Positions 1 through 7,831 of a DNA stretch of 34,724 nt are shown piece after piece. The stretch's first letter is position 1, and every line of letters begins with the position of its first letter. The notes below the pieces were generated by a model. The model was not told where the DNA came from. It did not search any database and saw only the letters and a program-made list of their open reading frames with translations. The stretch covers positions 1 to 34,724 of the forward strand of contig JAWCSA010000006.1 in assembly GCA_038868975.1 (NCBI GenBank). Direction: 5' to 3'. Position numbers and translations under genes: made by a program. The DNA comes from Nitrososphaerales archaeon. GTDB lineage: Archaea > Thermoproteota > Nitrososphaeria > Nitrososphaerales > UBA213.

Positions 1-409
1 TGACGAAAATATGCTATACTTTTTGTCACACCATATGCTAGTTCTATGGGGTTAGCATCACGCATGAGTTACGTATGAAGGCGTTAAACATGTCTTTTAT
101 CTCTTGTTCCAAATCCTTGGGTATTACTTATTTTTTTATTTCATGTATTTTTCTGCTAGCCATTAACTCAAGTTTAAATAAACATTCCTGTATACTTAGG
201 TCATTACAAGGTCAAGTAGAGAGTGCTAATCAAGTTTACGTTATATGCTATTTCTATTTCTAGACATAAAGCAGGAAATTCATAGTTGAGCTGGACTTGC
301 AATTCTAGTGTGTTTCCATGGCTCAATGTTATAGACTATCTGATGCTTTCTTTAATGCTGGAATGCTTTATCCCCAAACGTTTTAAGAAATGATACTAAC
401 TATCACATA
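1..409. other. Intergenic region, no convincing gene
   Basis: I see no convincing gene here. A short open frame at 75-263 (+) has no promoter, no family resemblance and an unconvincing composition. Near the right edge, GTTTTAAGAA at about 379-388 is a TATA-like box some 25 bp upstream of the next start codon. Confidence 0.5.
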
Positions 410-724
410 ATGACTAAAATAACAAAAAGCAAGGTATTGCCAATGGCTGCGATCTTTACAGTCGCTATCCTGGCGCTGGGAGTGTTCGCAGTCGGCAACA
501 TCGATGATGCCGAAGCCTCGTTCTACAAGAAGAAGAAAAAACCAAGCATAGTGCAGATAATATATCAGGAAAATGACTGCAAGAATACCGCCTTTGGCGG
601 AACACTTAATCAGCAATTAAATTGTGCCAATGCTGGAGTGAATCAGGTTTCAACGGGCGGTTACGGTGGCGGTGACAACAAGGCCGAGATAAAGATAGAT
701 CAAGAAAACAAGAATGAGAACTAA
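410..724 (+). CDS. Small secreted protein, unknown function
   Basis: This 104-aa protein has an N-terminal signal: basic TKITKSK, a hydrophobic stretch at about residues 11-28, then a likely cleavage near AEA-S. The mature part starts with a lysine cluster (YKKKKKPS), followed by a region rich in Asn, Gln and Gly with two cysteines (DCKNTAF and LNCANAG) and a Gly-rich GGYGGG stretch. The tail is charged. The start fits a leaderless transcript from the TATA-like box at about 379-388. I do not recognise a named family; small secreted Q/N-rich proteins of this kind occur in Thaumarchaeota. The protein probably acts outside the cell. Function is unknown. Confidence 0.65.
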   Translation: MTKITKSKVLPMAAIFTVAILALGVFAVGNIDDAEASFYKKKKKPSIVQIIYQENDCKNTAFGGTLNQQLNCANAGVNQVSTGGYGGGDNKAEIKIDQENKNEN

Positions 725-813
725 GAAAAGAAAACTGAAATAGATGACAAGGAAAAGGATCTGTCACAAAAAATCCAGCATGACTGGAACAGACGACCAA
801 ATCACCATCCCAC

Positions 814-820
814 TTTTTTT
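814..820 (+). terminator. T-run, possible terminator
   Basis: A run of seven T lies about 90 bases after the stop of the small secreted gene. Archaeal termination often needs only a T-rich tract. There is no hairpin, so this is a weak call. Confidence 0.25.
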
Positions 821-1003
821 ATTTGCTAGGCATACATTGACCATCAATTGAATGCTTTAGATCTAATCCGTTAAAAAGCAAACGGCTGTATTGAACAATA
901 TAGGAAAGGCTATTCTTTAGTTGATACTACAAGAGGTAAGCAATTCCTGGTTGTACTGTACGTCTAATATCTTTATACAATGGATGAAACTGTCACTCAA
1001 ATT

Positions 1004-1276
1004 TTAGCTTGTACCGCGACGCTTGCTGATTTCCAGTATGCCATTGTACAGTTTAAGGAACTCCATACCCATCTCATCTATCACATAGTAAGACGGGTCT
1101 TCGTCAAGTTTCTTTATTAGCCCCATCTTTAAAAGAGAATCCAAGTACTTGTTCGTCTCACGCAGGTCCAATCTGGCCCTGTAAGCTACGTGAGTTTTCT
1201 TCAATGGGCCATCTTCGGCTAGGCATGCCAATATAGATCCAAAGATATCCAGACCGCCTCTTCTGCCCCAGCGCAT
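1004..1276 (-). CDS. Small winged-helix DNA-binding protein
   Basis: This 90-aa protein is almost entirely one winged-helix domain of the archaeal HTH_45-like type. A first helix (DIFGSILACLAEDG) leads to KKTHVAYRARLDLRETNKYLDSL as the helix-turn-helix, then MGLIKKLDE and a beta wing (SYYVIDEMG), then a terminal helix (MEFLKLYNGI). It is likely a transcription regulator. A TATA-like ATCTTATATG on the minus strand at about 1296-1306 fits a leaderless start at 1276. Two direct GATCAT repeats lie between promoter and start and could be binding sites. The target is unknown. Confidence 0.75.
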   Translation of the reverse strand: MRWGRRGGLDIFGSILACLAEDGPLKKTHVAYRARLDLRETNKYLDSLLKMGLIKKLDEDPSYYVIDEMGMEFLKLYNGILEISKRRGTS

Positions 1277-1521
1277 AAACGATCATGAAAGATTGATCAT
1301 ATAAGATTATTGGACTATTTTCTGGCATCTTAGTTATGGAAAAAGTGGAAAAATTTTATGGAAATAATTACCTCAAAATATAGAAAATATTTCAAATTTT
1401 TCTTCACCACTTTATTAATCCCAAAATGTATTCGGACATTGTTGAAGATATTCGTAAGCAGGGTAATAACTTGTAATTCCTTGGATGCTCATCAGCTTTC
1501 AAACTTTATGGAAAGTAGAAT

Positions 1522-1776
1522 ATGATTTACAGAAATAGATCGCGATACAGGAGCAAGTTAACAATAATGTTAAAGATCCTCAGCATAGCTAGAGTTCCAG
1601 TAAGGAGGTCGTATATACTTACCAGGGCAAATCTTAATTCAAGCCGATTAGCCTCATATCTTGACACACTTATAGCGGATGGGCTCATTGAACCAATAGA
1701 ATCTCCATTCAAGGGCTACCTGATAACGAGCAAAGGGTTAGAACTGCTCGCAAAGTATGAATCGATCACAGATTAG
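1522..1776 (+). CDS. Small winged-helix DNA-binding protein
   Basis: This 84-aa protein has the same architecture as its divergent neighbour at 1004-1276. The first helix is TIMLKILSIARV, then RRSYILTRANLNSSRLASYL as the helix-turn-helix, LIADGLIEPIES, a wing around GYLITSKG, and a final helix LELLAKYES. The start is supported because the first helix aligns with that of the neighbour. The two genes face away from each other across about 245 bp of AT-rich DNA. They look like two members of one regulator family; the targets are not evident. Confidence 0.7.
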   Translation: MIYRNRSRYRSKLTIMLKILSIARVPVRRSYILTRANLNSSRLASYLDTLIADGLIEPIESPFKGYLITSKGLELLAKYESITD

Positions 1777-1972
1777 AAATTCGTATTTTTAGTTGGCAAA
1801 GCTATAGAAGATATCTTGACCGTTCCTTCAACGCATACGATTTGATCCTGATAGCAACGAGTTTGCAGAAGTTCATATTGGTGCATTAGTCTCTAGCATG
1901 TAAATTGCTTATGCAAAATGGCAGAAACGAGTTTACTTAACATAGGCTAAAAAATGAGTTGGTGAAGCTATG

Positions 1973-2776
1973 CTACGGATTGAAGACCTTCCACTCGCAT
2001 GCTTCCACTACAAATGGCCCTATCTTAGTGTCAACATCAACCTCTATCTCTACTAAGATTACACACCTAAGCGAGTCTACTGTCCTCTTCGTTATTGTAT
2101 TGCCATTTAGCTTGCTCAGATCCTGCCATATCTCAGTGAAAAGAATGACATCTACTTTCTTTATCACTCCTTCCTCGAAGCAGAAGAATACTTCCTTCTG
2201 AGCTTCTGTGGTTCTTACGATATTCTTTGCACTAGGATGCACTACCGTATTCATCTCTTGCGGATGCTCGAATCGTTGCTCCTCGCAGTTGGTTGTAGGG
2301 ATAAAGTCTGTTGCAGGTTGGTAGAATACACAGCCTAATACAGTTGTATCGTCCTTTATCTTTTGGCAGGTTAGCACTTCAAAGTACTTTCTAAGTGTTT
2401 GTTTTGTGTCCATGTTCTTGTAGATCACTGCAAAGATGGTCTGTTCGATTATTACCTCTCTTCCACCCTGCAGCAACTTGCACTTTGTAGCGATCTGCTT
2501 TTCAGCATGGACGGTCTTCGCTACTGTAGCAGCTCCCTTGTTCCCAACAACTGTATTCATCGATATACCGTCTTCTGGTATAACAATGTTGTCAGGTACA
2601 TATAGATCGTCGAAGTTGTCGAAAATACATCCAAATGGCTGCAGTCCCTGTGCAGTAACCTGTGCTTGCGCTGTAGGCATCGGTGTAGCGATCATGAATG
2701 ACGTGACCAATACTAAACCTAGAGCTATTGCTGAGTACTTCACTTGCTTACGTCTGGCCGCTTGGTCTGTTTCCAT
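1973..2776 (-). CDS. Secreted protein, unknown function
   Basis: This 267-aa protein has a clear signal peptide. The basic start (ARRKQVK) is followed by a hydrophobic stretch at about residues 14-30 and a likely cut near AQAQ. The mature part has at least seven cysteines in pairs (GCIFDN, TKCKL, LTCQKI, LGCVFY, TNCEEQ, FFCFEE, LRCVIL, EACEW), which suggests a disulfide-bonded, mostly beta protein. A TATA-like CTATATATCAA on the minus strand at about 2798-2808 fits a start at 2776. I do not recognise a named family. It is probably an extracellular or surface protein. Confidence 0.7.
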   Translation of the reverse strand: METDQAARRKQVKYSAIALGLVLVTSFMIATPMPTAQAQVTAQGLQPFGCIFDNFDDLYVPDNIVIPEDGISMNTVVGNKGAATVAKTVHAEKQIATKCKLLQGGREVIIEQTIFAVIYKNMDTKQTLRKYFEVLTCQKIKDDTTVLGCVFYQPATDFIPTTNCEEQRFEHPQEMNTVVHPSAKNIVRTTEAQKEVFFCFEEGVIKKVDVILFTEIWQDLSKLNGNTITKRTVDSLRCVILVEIEVDVDTKIGPFVVEACEWKVFNP

Positions 2777-3230
2777 TAGAAGATCAATTTACCTGCATTG
2801 ATATATAGCTGTATGCAGTTTTGCGAACAATATTCTATTTATTTGGTTATGGTATGTTTTGATAGGAAAAAGGAAAAACTTTGTCTGTAATTCCAGTTAT
2901 ATGGATATTCATCTTTTTCAACGTAAAATTCTGGAAAACTTGTGTCAACTATATTAGGTATCAGAAATGCTATACCCAGAATCTATAGTGATGTAATTTT
3001 AAGATCCCGAAGCTCCTCAGAATTTGTGCATGCAGTATTAGTTCTTGCAAGACCAGAAATTCATTAGAAGAGTATAGTTCTGCAGTATATGGGGATGGCA
3101 GCGTTTAGCTATTCTATGAACATAAGTGTAGAAGTTATGCTATGCGATGCAGGATGAGAAAGTTTGAGTACACGCGCATGAAGGTATCAGGGGGGAGGGG
3201 TTCGTATATAAAGAAATGAAATGCATATGC
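2777..3230. other. Intergenic region, no clear gene
   Basis: AT-rich DNA without a convincing gene. Its left end holds the promoter of the secreted gene at 2776. Its right end holds a G-rich run (GGGGGGAGGGG, about 3190-3200) followed at once by a strong TATA box, GTATATAAAG (about 3205-3214). The G-run/TATA arrangement suggests a real promoter for whatever starts near 3231. Confidence 0.4.
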
Positions 3231-3470
3231 ATGAAAGCAACTAGAGGGATAGGTAGAATATATAGAACATGCCTCAATTGTATTCCTCATATCACAAAAT
3301 ATTCCACCAGGCTACAATTCTTCAGTAGCGTCATCACGAATTTAGGAAAACCGGTATATGTAGGTCTACGCAAAGCAAAACTGCGTAGAAAAAGTATCTG
3401 CCATGATTACGAATCTTTAGCACATGAATTCATGAAACATGTCAATCAGCATTATATTGCGAAGATATAG
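3231..3470 (+). CDS. Possible small basic protein
   Basis: An open frame of 79 codons from ATG 3231 (an alternative ATG lies at 3216). A good TATA box (about 3205-3214) lies upstream at a distance that fits a leaderless start at 3231. The product is basic, with a CLNC pair near residue 16 and an RKAKLRRK cluster, but I recognise no family. The promoter is the best argument for a real gene; the composition alone would not carry it. It could also be a transcribed RNA without coding function. Confidence 0.3.
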   Translation: MKATRGIGRIYRTCLNCIPHITKYSTRLQFFSSVITNLGKPVYVGLRKAKLRRKSICHDYESLAHEFMKHVNQHYIAKI

Positions 3471-3521
3471 CACTGCAGACCATAATTAAACTTAATACCC
3501 GCTATTTTCCCCTAGTAATTA

Positions 3522-3824
3522 ATGGCGCTAAGCGAATATGAACTTAGGCAATTGCTTTATTTTCACTACAATGACCTGAAGGAGTTTACTGTAGAAGATA
3601 TACTCAGAAAAGCAAAGATGAGTATGAACAGAAATATTACAAGAGACGAGGTTGAAAAATTGCTGAATCTGTTGGAAAAGAACAATGTGATCAGTAAAGA
3701 TAGCGAAGAAATGCGCTTGTCAAGTAAGTTGGTTCGCAACAAGTGTACTAATTGCACCTTCGTGTTTTATGTATATTGCAGCAGATGTCCAAACTGTGGG
3801 GGCAATTTGCAGCCACTAGAGTAA
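3522..3824 (+). CDS. Winged-helix plus zinc-ribbon protein
   Basis: This 100-aa protein has two parts. Residues about 1-65 are helical and winged-helix-like (LSEYELRQLLYFHYND, then DILRKAKMSMNR and DEVEKLLNLLEKNNVI). Residues about 70-96 form a zinc ribbon with CTNC and CPNC knuckles and an additional cysteine (YCSRC). It probably binds DNA or joins a transcription or RNA complex. TATA-like AATTAAACTTAA at about 3483-3494 supports the ATG at 3522 as a leaderless start. The tRNA-Arg gene follows 37 bp later on the same strand with its own promoter. Confidence 0.65.
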   Translation: MALSEYELRQLLYFHYNDLKEFTVEDILRKAKMSMNRNITRDEVEKLLNLLEKNNVISKDSEEMRLSSKLVRNKCTNCTFVFYVYCSRCPNCGGNLQPLE

Positions 3825-3861
3825 TTGCAAGGTTAAAATGCACAGTAATCATTGCTACTGT

Positions 3862-3951
3862 GGGCCCGTGGCCTAGTCATCGTAAGAATAGAAAGGATAT
3901 GGCGGGAGCTTGCGGAGCTCCAGGCCGAGGGATCGAAGCCCTCCGGGCCCG
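3862..3951 (+). tRNA. tRNA-Arg(GCG) with extra bases in the D arm
   Basis: The 7-bp acceptor stem is perfect: GGGCCCG at 3862-3868 pairs with CGGGCCC at 3944-3950. The anticodon stem GGAGC/GCTCC (3905-3909, 3917-3921) encloses the loop TTGCGGA, giving anticodon GCG (Arg). The T arm is GAGGG-ATCGAAG-CCCTC (3927-3943). The discriminator is G3951 and CCA is not encoded. Between GCCTAGTC (3871-3878) and GGATATGGC (3895-3903) lie about 16 extra bases, making the gene 90 rather than about 74 nt. The insertion is most simply a short intron at a non-canonical D-loop position, as known in some archaea. A TATA-like TTAAAAT lies at about 3833-3839. Confidence 0.85.
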
Positions 3952-4095
3952 CTCACTCCAGCGATCGAAACCCGAGCCAAAACCAAAAACTTTTCTTGCG
4001 AAGATTGAAGTCCAGCAAAGAGTGTGGGGAATGTCAAACCTCCAAAATCTTTATCTTTCTGTCTGCATGCTTTTGAATGCGTGTACAATAGCAGT

Positions 4096-5019
4096 ATGTC
4101 CATGGGATCTCTGATCACGAAGCTTGCTAAGTTAGGACCTGAAACCGATAAATCCACTCTGGACGAAATTCTTGCTAGAAGGGAGGAAGCGATTCCATAT
4201 CTTGCAAAGGTAGCCACAGAGGAAGAGTACTGGGAGATGGAGCATGGAAAGGATTACTCGATCTGGGCTCCAATATCTGCCATACATCTGCTATCGGTGA
4301 TTGGGGGGAAGGCTGCAGAGGGCGCTATCGAGCAGGCGATAAGGAAATACTATGAGGATACCGAGGACTGGCTCACGGAGGATATGCCCTCTGTCCTTGC
4401 ATCCCTGGGCCCCAACGCGTTTGATATGCTTGCAGGTATGGTTAAGGAGCGGGAGCTTGATGAATGGGTTAGGGATGGAGCTGCTCGGGCGCTGCTAATG
4501 GTCTCGAGAAAGCATCCAGAAGTAAGGGAGAGGGCTGTTCAGCTCCTGAGGGATGCAATAGCATCGGAACAAGATATGAATGCTAGAACATTGCTTCTTG
4601 ATGTCCTGATAGAGTTCAAGGACAAGGAAAGCCTGCCATTTGTGAAGTCTTTCTTTGATAGAAACATGGTAGATACATTTGATCTTCCATACAGCGAGGT
4701 GCTTAACGTGTATGCTGGTGAATATGATCATCTCGAACATGATATCGCCAAGGATCCTATGGGCATATTCGAGGAGAAGGGAAACTTCTATAGGGAAACA
4801 AACTGCACGATAGATGAGCAGATAAGACGTAGCAGGGAAGATGATCTGAGGTATGATGATTATCTCGATGCTATTAGTGCCCCCTTGGCGGAGGATGATA
4901 ATTATGAGCAAGCAGAGATCAAGAAGCGTAATAAGATCGGAAGGAACGAACCCTGTCCGTGTGGCAGTGGGAAGAAGTACAAGAGGTGCTGCATGAAGAA
5001 TGTACGAATATCAGTTTGA
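4096..5019 (+). CDS. HEAT-like repeat protein with C-terminal SEC-C zinc motif
   Basis: A protein of about 307 aa. The middle is made of helical repeats of the HEAT type (IPYLAKVATEEEYW, AAEGAIEQAIRKYY, GAARALLMVSRKHPEVRERA, ARTLLLDVLIEFKDKESL). The C-terminus carries a complete SEC-C zinc motif, NEPCPCGSGKKYKRCC. The open frame extends upstream to 4024, but a TATA-like TCTTTATCTTT near 4048-4058 lies at the right distance for a leaderless start at ATG 4096, and the extra N-terminal residues look unlike protein. SEC-C tails bind zinc and are found on SecA and many otherwise unrelated proteins. The cellular role here is unknown. Confidence 0.75.
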   Translation: MSMGSLITKLAKLGPETDKSTLDEILARREEAIPYLAKVATEEEYWEMEHGKDYSIWAPISAIHLLSVIGGKAAEGAIEQAIRKYYEDTEDWLTEDMPSVLASLGPNAFDMLAGMVKERELDEWVRDGAARALLMVSRKHPEVRERAVQLLRDAIASEQDMNARTLLLDVLIEFKDKESLPFVKSFFDRNMVDTFDLPYSEVLNVYAGEYDHLEHDIAKDPMGIFEEKGNFYRETNCTIDEQIRRSREDDLRYDDYLDAISAPLAEDDNYEQAEIKKRNKIGRNEPCPCGSGKKYKRCCMKNVRISV

Positions 5020-5045
5020 TCAGAAAATAGTTTGATGCAACAATT

Positions 5046-5210
5046 AATAGACATTTTGCGTAATTAGATCAGATGTCATTTTATGTCCGTATTCAGCAAT
5101 TAGATAACGAAATACATTACATTTATGGGGATTAATAATGCGACAGTCGTCTAGAAAATGCTGATTTTGAGAGGTTTTTTCTACAAACCTAATTACGCAA
5201 AAGGTCTAAT
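5046..5210. repeat. 165-bp unit bounded by 22-nt inverted repeats (MITE-like)
   Basis: The left arm at 5046-5067 and the right arm at 5189-5210 are inverted copies over 22 nt with two mismatches. The core TTTTGCGTAATTAG (5054-5067) matches CTAATTACGCAAAA (5189-5202) perfectly. The roughly 120 bp between them contain no gene. The right edge coincides with the point where the protease frame downstream begins to read sensibly. This is what an insertion of a small non-autonomous element, or the scar of one, would look like. The ends do not resemble the ends of the IS481-like element in this window. Confidence 0.55.
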
Positions 5211-5695
5211 ATACTAATCCTGCATCAAGCTCTACTGTAGTAGGAACGGAAGTGGCAAATACAAACTTTGGAGGCAACAGGTGGAGTGACACACTATTGT
5301 TTGCACCTTCCGTAAGCTCCCAGCTCGGTCTCATATACAGCGGTACAATAGGACAGTCTTACAATATCCAAGGCAAGGGATACACTCAAGTAGTAGGCGA
5401 TCCTGTCTGTAAAATGGGGTATAGGACACACGAGACATGCGGTAAAATAACTCGTACAAATGTTGACAAGGTCCATCCAGATAGTTATTACGGTACTATA
5501 TGGAGCCAAAATGAGACAGACATGACTGTAAACAAGGGCGATAGTGGTGCACCTGTCCATAAAAAACTTGGATTTCCATATGTGCAGCTGTATGGAATCC
5601 TTTGGCTTAAGATGGCAGCTGGGGATACTCCTGGTCCTGGCGTTTATAGTCCTATCGTGAATGTAGAGAGAGACCAAGGAACGTTAGTAACCTAG
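5210..5695 (+). pseudogene. C-terminal half of a streptogrisin-like serine protease
   Basis: The frame keeps the S1 nucleophile motif GDSGAP (about residue 97 from the GTG at 5252) and a VCKMG...TCGKI cysteine pair typical of streptogrisin/alpha-lytic-type chymotrypsin-fold proteases. The N-terminal half with the catalytic His and Asp, and any signal peptide, is missing. The frame reads plausibly upstream of the GTG at 5252 (NPASSSTVVGTEVA) until a TAA at 5207-5209, which lies in the inverted repeat. So the gene was probably cut by that element or by a deletion next to it. If translated from 5252, the 147-aa product could not be an active protease. Confidence 0.65.
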
Positions 5696-5746
5696 TGGTA
5701 AGGCAATTACCACAACCCTTAATTTTTATAAGGTAGAACGGTTCTC

Positions 5747-6652
5747 ATGAAATTGAAGTTTTATGCGATTGTTTCAATTATTTTACTGATGTTTGGTGTA
5801 TCATCTATGCAAGATGCTTATGGATCACATTTCAAGGTTATCAATGGAAAGCTTACCGCTCCTTGCTATAACATGCAATTTGGTGGTGAGGAAGTAGGTT
5901 CATTCAAGATGAAAATAAGCAAGAAGGGATTAGAAGATTGGATAGAATCCCTCAAGATCGTGATGAAGACTCCTAGCAATGGAGAGTACGTTGTTGGTTT
6001 TATGGGTCTTGGCTCCAGACCTAGCAAGTTACCTGAGGCATTAGTAAAAGTGGATGAATATAGGAATGACGGACAAGTAATGATAGTTCATGATAAGCCG
6101 ATGCCTAAGCTTGACAATGTGTTATTTGTAGCTGCACGTGATCCTAGAGATCTTGGTTCTCAATGGTCTACCATAAATATTACGGGGTCGACATACTTGG
6201 CACCTTCAATAAAGTTATTCCAAGTTCCCACTAAGTTCCAGTACAAGAATGCAACGATAGTACATCTGCTAGAAGTAGGTAAGCCAGAATACAAGATCGG
6301 TGAAAGGATAGAGCTCAAGTCTAAGCTCATTAACATTGGCAATGAGACTCTGACCATAACACATGGAGCTCCACTATTCATAGTTAATGTCTATAATTCA
6401 AAAGGGGTCCCCGCATGGTTACATTCTGGTAGTACTCTTCCAATAGCCATTCCTGTAAAACTCGAACCAGGGGTTCCCTATTATGGATCAAAAGAGGAAA
6501 TTCAGGAAAGGTACTATGATATCAGACTTTGTGCACTTGGCAAGTATAAGATTATATCATATGCGCATTTTGATGTAGAAGAGAAAGAAGTGTCAAAGCT
6601 AAAAACTGGTAAAGTTTTTTCTGAGCCCGTAACAATAAGGGTAGTACCATAA
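5747..6652 (+). CDS. Secreted protein with beta-rich C-terminal domain
   Basis: This 301-aa protein has a signal peptide (hydrophobic residues about 6-19, cleavage near DAYGS). Two parts follow. Residues about 27-150 are unassigned. Residues about 165-300 look like an Ig-like/BsuPI-type beta sandwich, with YKIGERIELKSKLINIGNET, then VNVYNSKGVPAW and a closing YKIISYAHFDV. Domains of that kind bind proteins or sit on cell surfaces. AT-rich TTAATTTTTATAAGG at about 5718-5732 is a plausible promoter. The gene seems intact. Function is not known, and the domain assignment is by pattern only. Confidence 0.6.
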   Translation: MKLKFYAIVSIILLMFGVSSMQDAYGSHFKVINGKLTAPCYNMQFGGEEVGSFKMKISKKGLEDWIESLKIVMKTPSNGEYVVGFMGLGSRPSKLPEALVKVDEYRNDGQVMIVHDKPMPKLDNVLFVAARDPRDLGSQWSTINITGSTYLAPSIKLFQVPTKFQYKNATIVHLLEVGKPEYKIGERIELKSKLINIGNETLTITHGAPLFIVNVYNSKGVPAWLHSGSTLPIAIPVKLEPGVPYYGSKEEIQERYYDIRLCALGKYKIISYAHFDVEEKEVSKLKTGKVFSEPVTIRVVP

Positions 6653-6653
6653 G

Positions 6654-6845
6654 CTTGGAATAGACAAAACTGCTCTGTATTATGTTAAGGAGTACAAAAA
6701 CAAGAAAGAATTTCTAGCAGACAAGAACAAGCACCTTGCCCCTGAAAGACATGCTGATCATAAGTATGGATTTGAGATTAAAGATGCGGTAAGATTTGAT
6801 ATGCCAGCTTCGAAAGAACATTTACGAGCTGGTATCATGTTTTGA
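6654..6845 (+). pseudogene. Headless protein-like frame, probable gene remnant
   Basis: Directly after the stop of the secreted gene an open frame of about 63 codons reads like real protein (IDKTALYYVKEYKNKKEF, HADHKYGFEIKDAVRFDMP) and ends at TGA 6843-6845. It has no usable start before an internal ATG at 6801. Lysine-rich amphipathic content and even codon usage suggest the tail of a lost gene. I do not recognise the family with confidence. The region as a whole (6653-7098) looks like debris. Confidence 0.35.
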
Positions 6846-6992
6846 GGCCTTCTTCAGATTCCTTCTCGCAATAGCAACGCTTACGTTTTTCGCTTGTATG
6901 GGCTTTGGCACTTTATTATGCTTTGATAGATAGAGGGCTTTGAATAATTGTTTATGATGCCTTTGGCGCATAGTTGTGCTAGGGAAGATCAT
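6822..6992 (-). CDS. Possible small basic protein
   Basis: A minus-strand frame of 56 codons (ATG 6992, or ATG 6971 for 49 codons) encodes a very basic peptide: RQRHHKQLFKALYLSKHN, then KVPKPIQAKNVSVAIARR and NLKKASKHDTSS. The composition is more protein-like than expected by chance, but there is no family match and no clear promoter. It may be a remnant, like its neighbour on the other strand. The rest of 6846-7098 holds nothing I can name. Confidence 0.25.
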   Translation of the reverse strand: MIFPSTTMRQRHHKQLFKALYLSKHNKVPKPIQAKNVSVAIARRNLKKASKHDTSS

Positions 6993-7098
6993 TGAGGCAT
7001 CAATGGTGAGCGGCTATTATGGAAGTACTGATGCTCTAGTAACACCCATCGGCTCAAAGTAGAGAATAAATTATGTCAATGCTGAACATAACATAAGA

Positions 7099-7831
7099 TT
7101 ACCCTTGGAAGCATTTTATGCATCTCATCAGATCTGGTCTCCCTATCTCTACAGCCGTCTTCGCTACTGACAGCATAACAATGCATATGCATGCTGAATG
7201 CAATGTAGCACGCTCTATTCCCTTCTGCTTCAATGAGTCAAGGTTCAACGAGCCCTTACCTACTGAAAATCCCTGCTCAGAGAATGTCTTTGCATCATAT
7301 TCCTTATCGAATTGCTCAGAGTCAGGGTCTATCCAATAATTCTTGATGAAGTTCTTTGCATAGAACCTAATGCATAGCATCTTCCTCCTTGCCTTCTTCT
7401 CCTCCTCATTCTTACCCTTGCAGTTTCTCGCATTCAAAGGTATGGATGGCATGGTTTTCAGCTTCCTGATTATCATCAGCCTTGTTTTGTTGCTATCATA
7501 AGCACCATCCGCAATGAACCTCTTTACACTCAGTCCAAGTTTGATGAGCATCTTAACAAAGAATGGAACAGTTCTGTTCTCCCCATAACCTGCCTTTGTC
7601 ACTGTCAGCATTACTGGTAAGCCTGATGCAGAATCCATCATAACATGCACCTTGTACCCATAGACATACTGCTCTCTATGGTGATCCCATGCCCATGATG
7701 CGTCTTTATCCCTGCTCTTATGGCGCCTGCACTTCCTGTTGTTATGGTTTGGGCTATTTGCATACTTGCAGTCCTTGAACCATGCCCATATTGTAGAGCA
7801 GTCTAAACTTACCTTATCACCTTTAATTATG
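7099..7831 (-). pseudogene. DDE transposase (IS4/IS5-type), 5' end cut off
   Basis: The frame runs open from the IS junction at 7831 to the stop at 7099, about 243 codons. The part upstream of the GTG at 7650 also reads as transposase (LDCSTIWAWFKDC, HHREQYVYGYKVHV). Catalytic-type motifs are visible: an Asp in LDCST, an Asp in FIADGAYDS, and a Glu in FSEQGFSVGK. This fits the DDE_Tnp_1 fold of IS4/IS5-group enzymes. The N-terminus is missing exactly where the IS481-like element begins, so that element landed in or deleted part of this one. Its own terminal repeats were not found. Confidence 0.75.

Noticed and set aside
75-263. 62-codon plus-strand frame
   Set aside because: No promoter, no family, composition typical of AT-rich noncoding DNA.
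5078-5096. TTTATGTCCG near the MITE-like unit resembling the IS481 left end
   Set aside because: The match covers about 10 bases and the IS terminal repeat TGTAGAGTGCAA is absent.
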